Source of the DNA: Streptomyces globisporus
GTDB taxonomy: Bacteria > Actinomycetota > Actinomycetes > Streptomycetales > Streptomycetaceae
Direction of reading: 5' to 3'
Assembly: GCA_014649555.1 (NCBI GenBank)
Contig: BMTG01000013.1
Coordinates: 62,001 to 126,000 of the forward strand
Length of the DNA stretch: 64,000 nucleotides
The first letter of the stretch is position 1; each line of letters opens with the position of its first letter. Positions 62,403 through 64,000 of this stretch are shown here, in pieces. The notes under the pieces were generated by a model. That model ran no database searches, had not been told where the DNA came from, and saw only the letters and a program-made list of their open reading frames with translations. The translations under genes and the position numbers were made by a program.

Positions 62403-63194
62403 CTACCGGGGATCCTGGGCGAACTTCGCGGTCGCCCAGAAGTAGCCGAGGACCACGAGACCGAGGCTCCAGCCGACGGCCAGCCACCCGTTGTGGCCGA
62501 TCTCGGTGCCGAGCAGCAGGCCGCGCAGGGTCTCGATCGCCGGGGTGAAGGGCTGGTACTCCGCGATCGGCCGGAACCAGCCCGGCATCGTCTCCACCGG
62601 GATGAAGGCGCTGGACAGCATCGGGAGCAGCACCATCGGCAGGGCGTTGTTGCTGGCCGCCTCCGCGTTCGGGCTGATCAGACCCATCCCGACGGCGACC
62701 CAGGTGAGGGCGGCGGAGAAGAGCACGAGCAGCCCGAACGCGGCCAGCCACTCCAGGGCCGTGGCGTCCGTGGACCGGAAGCCGATGGCCACCCCGACCG
62801 CACCGACCACGATCACGCTCAGCACGCTCTGCAGCACGCTGCCGACGACATGCCCGACGAGCACCGAGCTGCGGTGGATCGCCATGGTACGGAAGCGGGC
62901 GATGATCCCCTCGGTCATGTCGTTGGAGACGGACACCGCGGTCCCGACCACCGTGGAGCCGATGGTCAGCAGGAGCAGGCCCGGGACGATGTAGGCGATG
63001 TACGCGGAGCGGTCGGCCCCGCCGCCACCGATCCCCGCGCTCATCACGTCGCCGAAGATGTAGACGAAGAGCAGCAGGAGCATGACAGGTGTGAGGAGCA
63101 GGTTGAGGGTGAGGGAGGGGTAGCGCCGGGCGTGCAGGAGGTTGCGGCGCAGCATGGTGGTGGTGTCGCGGGCGGCGAGGGCGAGCGAGCTCAT
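62403..63194 (-). CDS. ABC-2 type transporter permease (DrrB-like)
   Basis: 263 residues with about six membrane segments ([84 protein letters not shown]). The last motif is the characteristic end of DrrB/ABC-2 drug exporters. ATG 63194 overlaps the ATPase stop by four bases, so the two subunits are translated together. Confidence 0.93.
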   Translation of the reverse strand: MSSLALAARDTTTMLRRNLLHARRYPSLTLNLLLTPVMLLLLFVYIFGDVMSAGIGGGGADRSAYIAYIVPGLLLLTIGSTVVGTAVSVSNDMTEGIIARFRTMAIHRSSVLVGHVVGSVLQSVLSVIVVGAVGVAIGFRSTDATALEWLAAFGLLVLFSAALTWVAVGMGLISPNAEAASNNALPMVLLPMLSSAFIPVETMPGWFRPIAEYQPFTPAIETLRGLLLGTEIGHNGWLAVGWSLGLVVLGYFWATAKFAQDPR

Positions 63195-64000
63195 CGGGCG
63201 TTCTCCTTGGGCTGGTCGTTCTGAGCCGGGACGGTGGAGGCGGTGAGGGCGAAGAACACGTCGTCCAGGTCGGGGGTGTGGACGGTGAGTTCGTCCGCCT
63301 CGACACCGGCCGAGTCCAGCCAGTCGAGGATGGAGCGCAGTTCGCGCTGGCTGCCGTCGCTGGGGATCTGCAGCGCCAGCGCCTCCTCGTCGGGGGCGGC
63401 CTCGCGCAAGGCGGAGGCGGCGGAGCGGTAGGCGTCCGGGTCGGTGAAGCGGAGCTTGACGTGTCCGCCGGGGACGATCCGCTTGAGCTCTTCGGCGCTG
63501 CCCTCGGCGGCGATCTTCCCGTTGTTGAGGACGGCGATGCGGTCGGCGAGTTCGTCGGCTTCTTCCAGGTACTGGGTGGTGAGGAAGACGGTGACGCCGT
63601 CGGCGACCAGCTCGCGGATGATGCCCCACATGGTGTGGCGGGAGCGGGGGTCCAGGCCGGTGGTCGGCTCGTCGAGGAAGATGATGCGGGGCCCGCCGAC
63701 CAGGGTCATGGCGATGTCGAGGCGGCGTTTCATGCCGCCGGAGTAGGTCGAGGCGGGCTTCTTCGCCGCCTCCGCCAGGTCGAAGCGCTCCAGCAGTTCG
63801 GCGGCCACCCGCCGCCCCTCGCGCTTGGAGAGGTGGTGCAGGTCGGCCATCAGGAGCATGTTCTCCTCGCCGGTGATCAGTCCGTCGACGGCGGAGAACT
63901 GCCCCGTGACGCCGATCGCGGCGCGGATGGCCTGTGGGTCGGTGGCGAGGTCGTGACCGCCGACGCGGATCTCGCCGGAGTCGGCGCCGGGGGTGATGAG
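63191..64000 (-). CDS. ABC transporter ATP-binding protein (DrrA-like, partial, 5' end outside window)
   Basis: About 269 residues of the C-terminal part are present; Walker A and the start codon lie past base 64000. Visible are the Q-loop region IGVTGQFSAVDGLITGEENMLLMADL, signature STYSGGMKRRLDIAM, Walker [17 protein letters not shown]-loop region FLTTQYLEEADELADRI and the DrrA-type C-terminal domain. Similar to the ATPase at 12795-13766, so the genome has at least two such exporters here. The exporter may belong with the decayed oxidative cluster. Confidence 0.93.
   Translation of the reverse strand, partial: LITPGADSGEIRVGGHDLATDPQAIRAAIGVTGQFSAVDGLITGEENMLLMADLHHLSKREGRRVAAELLERFDLAEAAKKPASTYSGGMKRRLDIAMTLVGGPRIIFLDEPTTGLDPRSRHTMWGIIRELVADGVTVFLTTQYLEEADELADRIAVLNNGKIAAEGSAEELKRIVPGGHVKLRFTDPDAYRSAASALREAAPDEEALALQIPSDGSQRELRSILDWLDSAGVEADELTVHTPDLDDVFFALTASTVPAQNDQPKENAR

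Noticed and set aside
1-64000. TTA (bldA-dependent) codons
   Set aside because: I saw none convincingly in frame in a quick reading; a systematic count was not done, so nothing is claimed.

Overview
The window is a high-GC actinobacterial chromosome segment, almost certainly Streptomyces. Evidence for this is the strong third-position G/C bias, frequent GTG starts, GGAGG-type ribosome sites, several apparent leaderless starts, and genes typical of the genus: CdgB, HbpS/SenS/SenR, DasR-type nag genes, DUF397/DUF5753 regulators, SigE-family sigma factor and streptogrisin-type protease. Coding density is high. I saw no tRNA, rRNA, CRISPR array, prophage or intact insertion sequence, and no species call is possible from the sequence alone.

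Layout. 1-12 kb is mostly conserved core: hpt (cut by the window edge), tilS, a zinc metalloprotease-like protein, a PBP4-type carboxypeptidase, ppa, a ThrE-type exporter, DedA, a YbjQ protein, a ClC-type channel, WrbA and glutamate decarboxylase. 12-18.4 kb holds regulated transport and stress genes: a PadR repressor with an ABC-2 exporter and three matching operators, an MFS carrier facing a GlxA-type activator, and an aldehyde dehydrogenase whose catalytic cysteine codon reads serine. 18.4-20.4 kb is a Streptomyces regulatory trio (XRE/DUF5753, HATPase, DUF397) that shares an unusual 31-nt promoter element. 20.6-27.9 kb has a lipoprotein, a FUSC exporter, a DUF2786 protein, a PolA-like polymerase and a sigma factor paired with a membrane protein.

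28-30.4 kb encodes two secreted enzymes, an intradiol aromatic dioxygenase and a serine protease, which carry closely similar C-terminal chitin/cellulose-type binding modules. 30.6-41.6 kb contains a phosphotransferase, a sugar-binding lipoprotein divergent from nagK-nagA with DasR-like (dre) sites between them, a PfkB kinase, a CBM protein, the diguanylate cyclase CdgB with a Crp-type palindrome, a flavin reductase, ArfB and TerD. 41.8-50.4 kb has two metallopeptidases and a haem/redox-sensing locus (HbpS-like, SenS, SenR) joined to ankyrin and beta-propeller genes. 50.4-58.9 kb contains redox enzymes (one behind a SoxR-like box), an APH-type kinase, a sortase, and a MarR/MFS pair with three palindromes spaced exactly 18 bp. 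59-64 kb is a possibly decaying oxidative cluster: AurF-like diiron oxygenase, ferredoxin-fused reductase, an internally deleted cytochrome P450 and a DrrAB-type ABC exporter running off the right edge.

The most noteworthy items are the shared trio element, the phased MarR palindromes, the Cys-to-Ser dehydrogenase, the P450 remnant, and a possible DasR link to the binding-module protease. From my recollection of Streptomyces coelicolor gene order, the left part ascends and the right part descends, which would fit an inversion junction near 26-31 kb.
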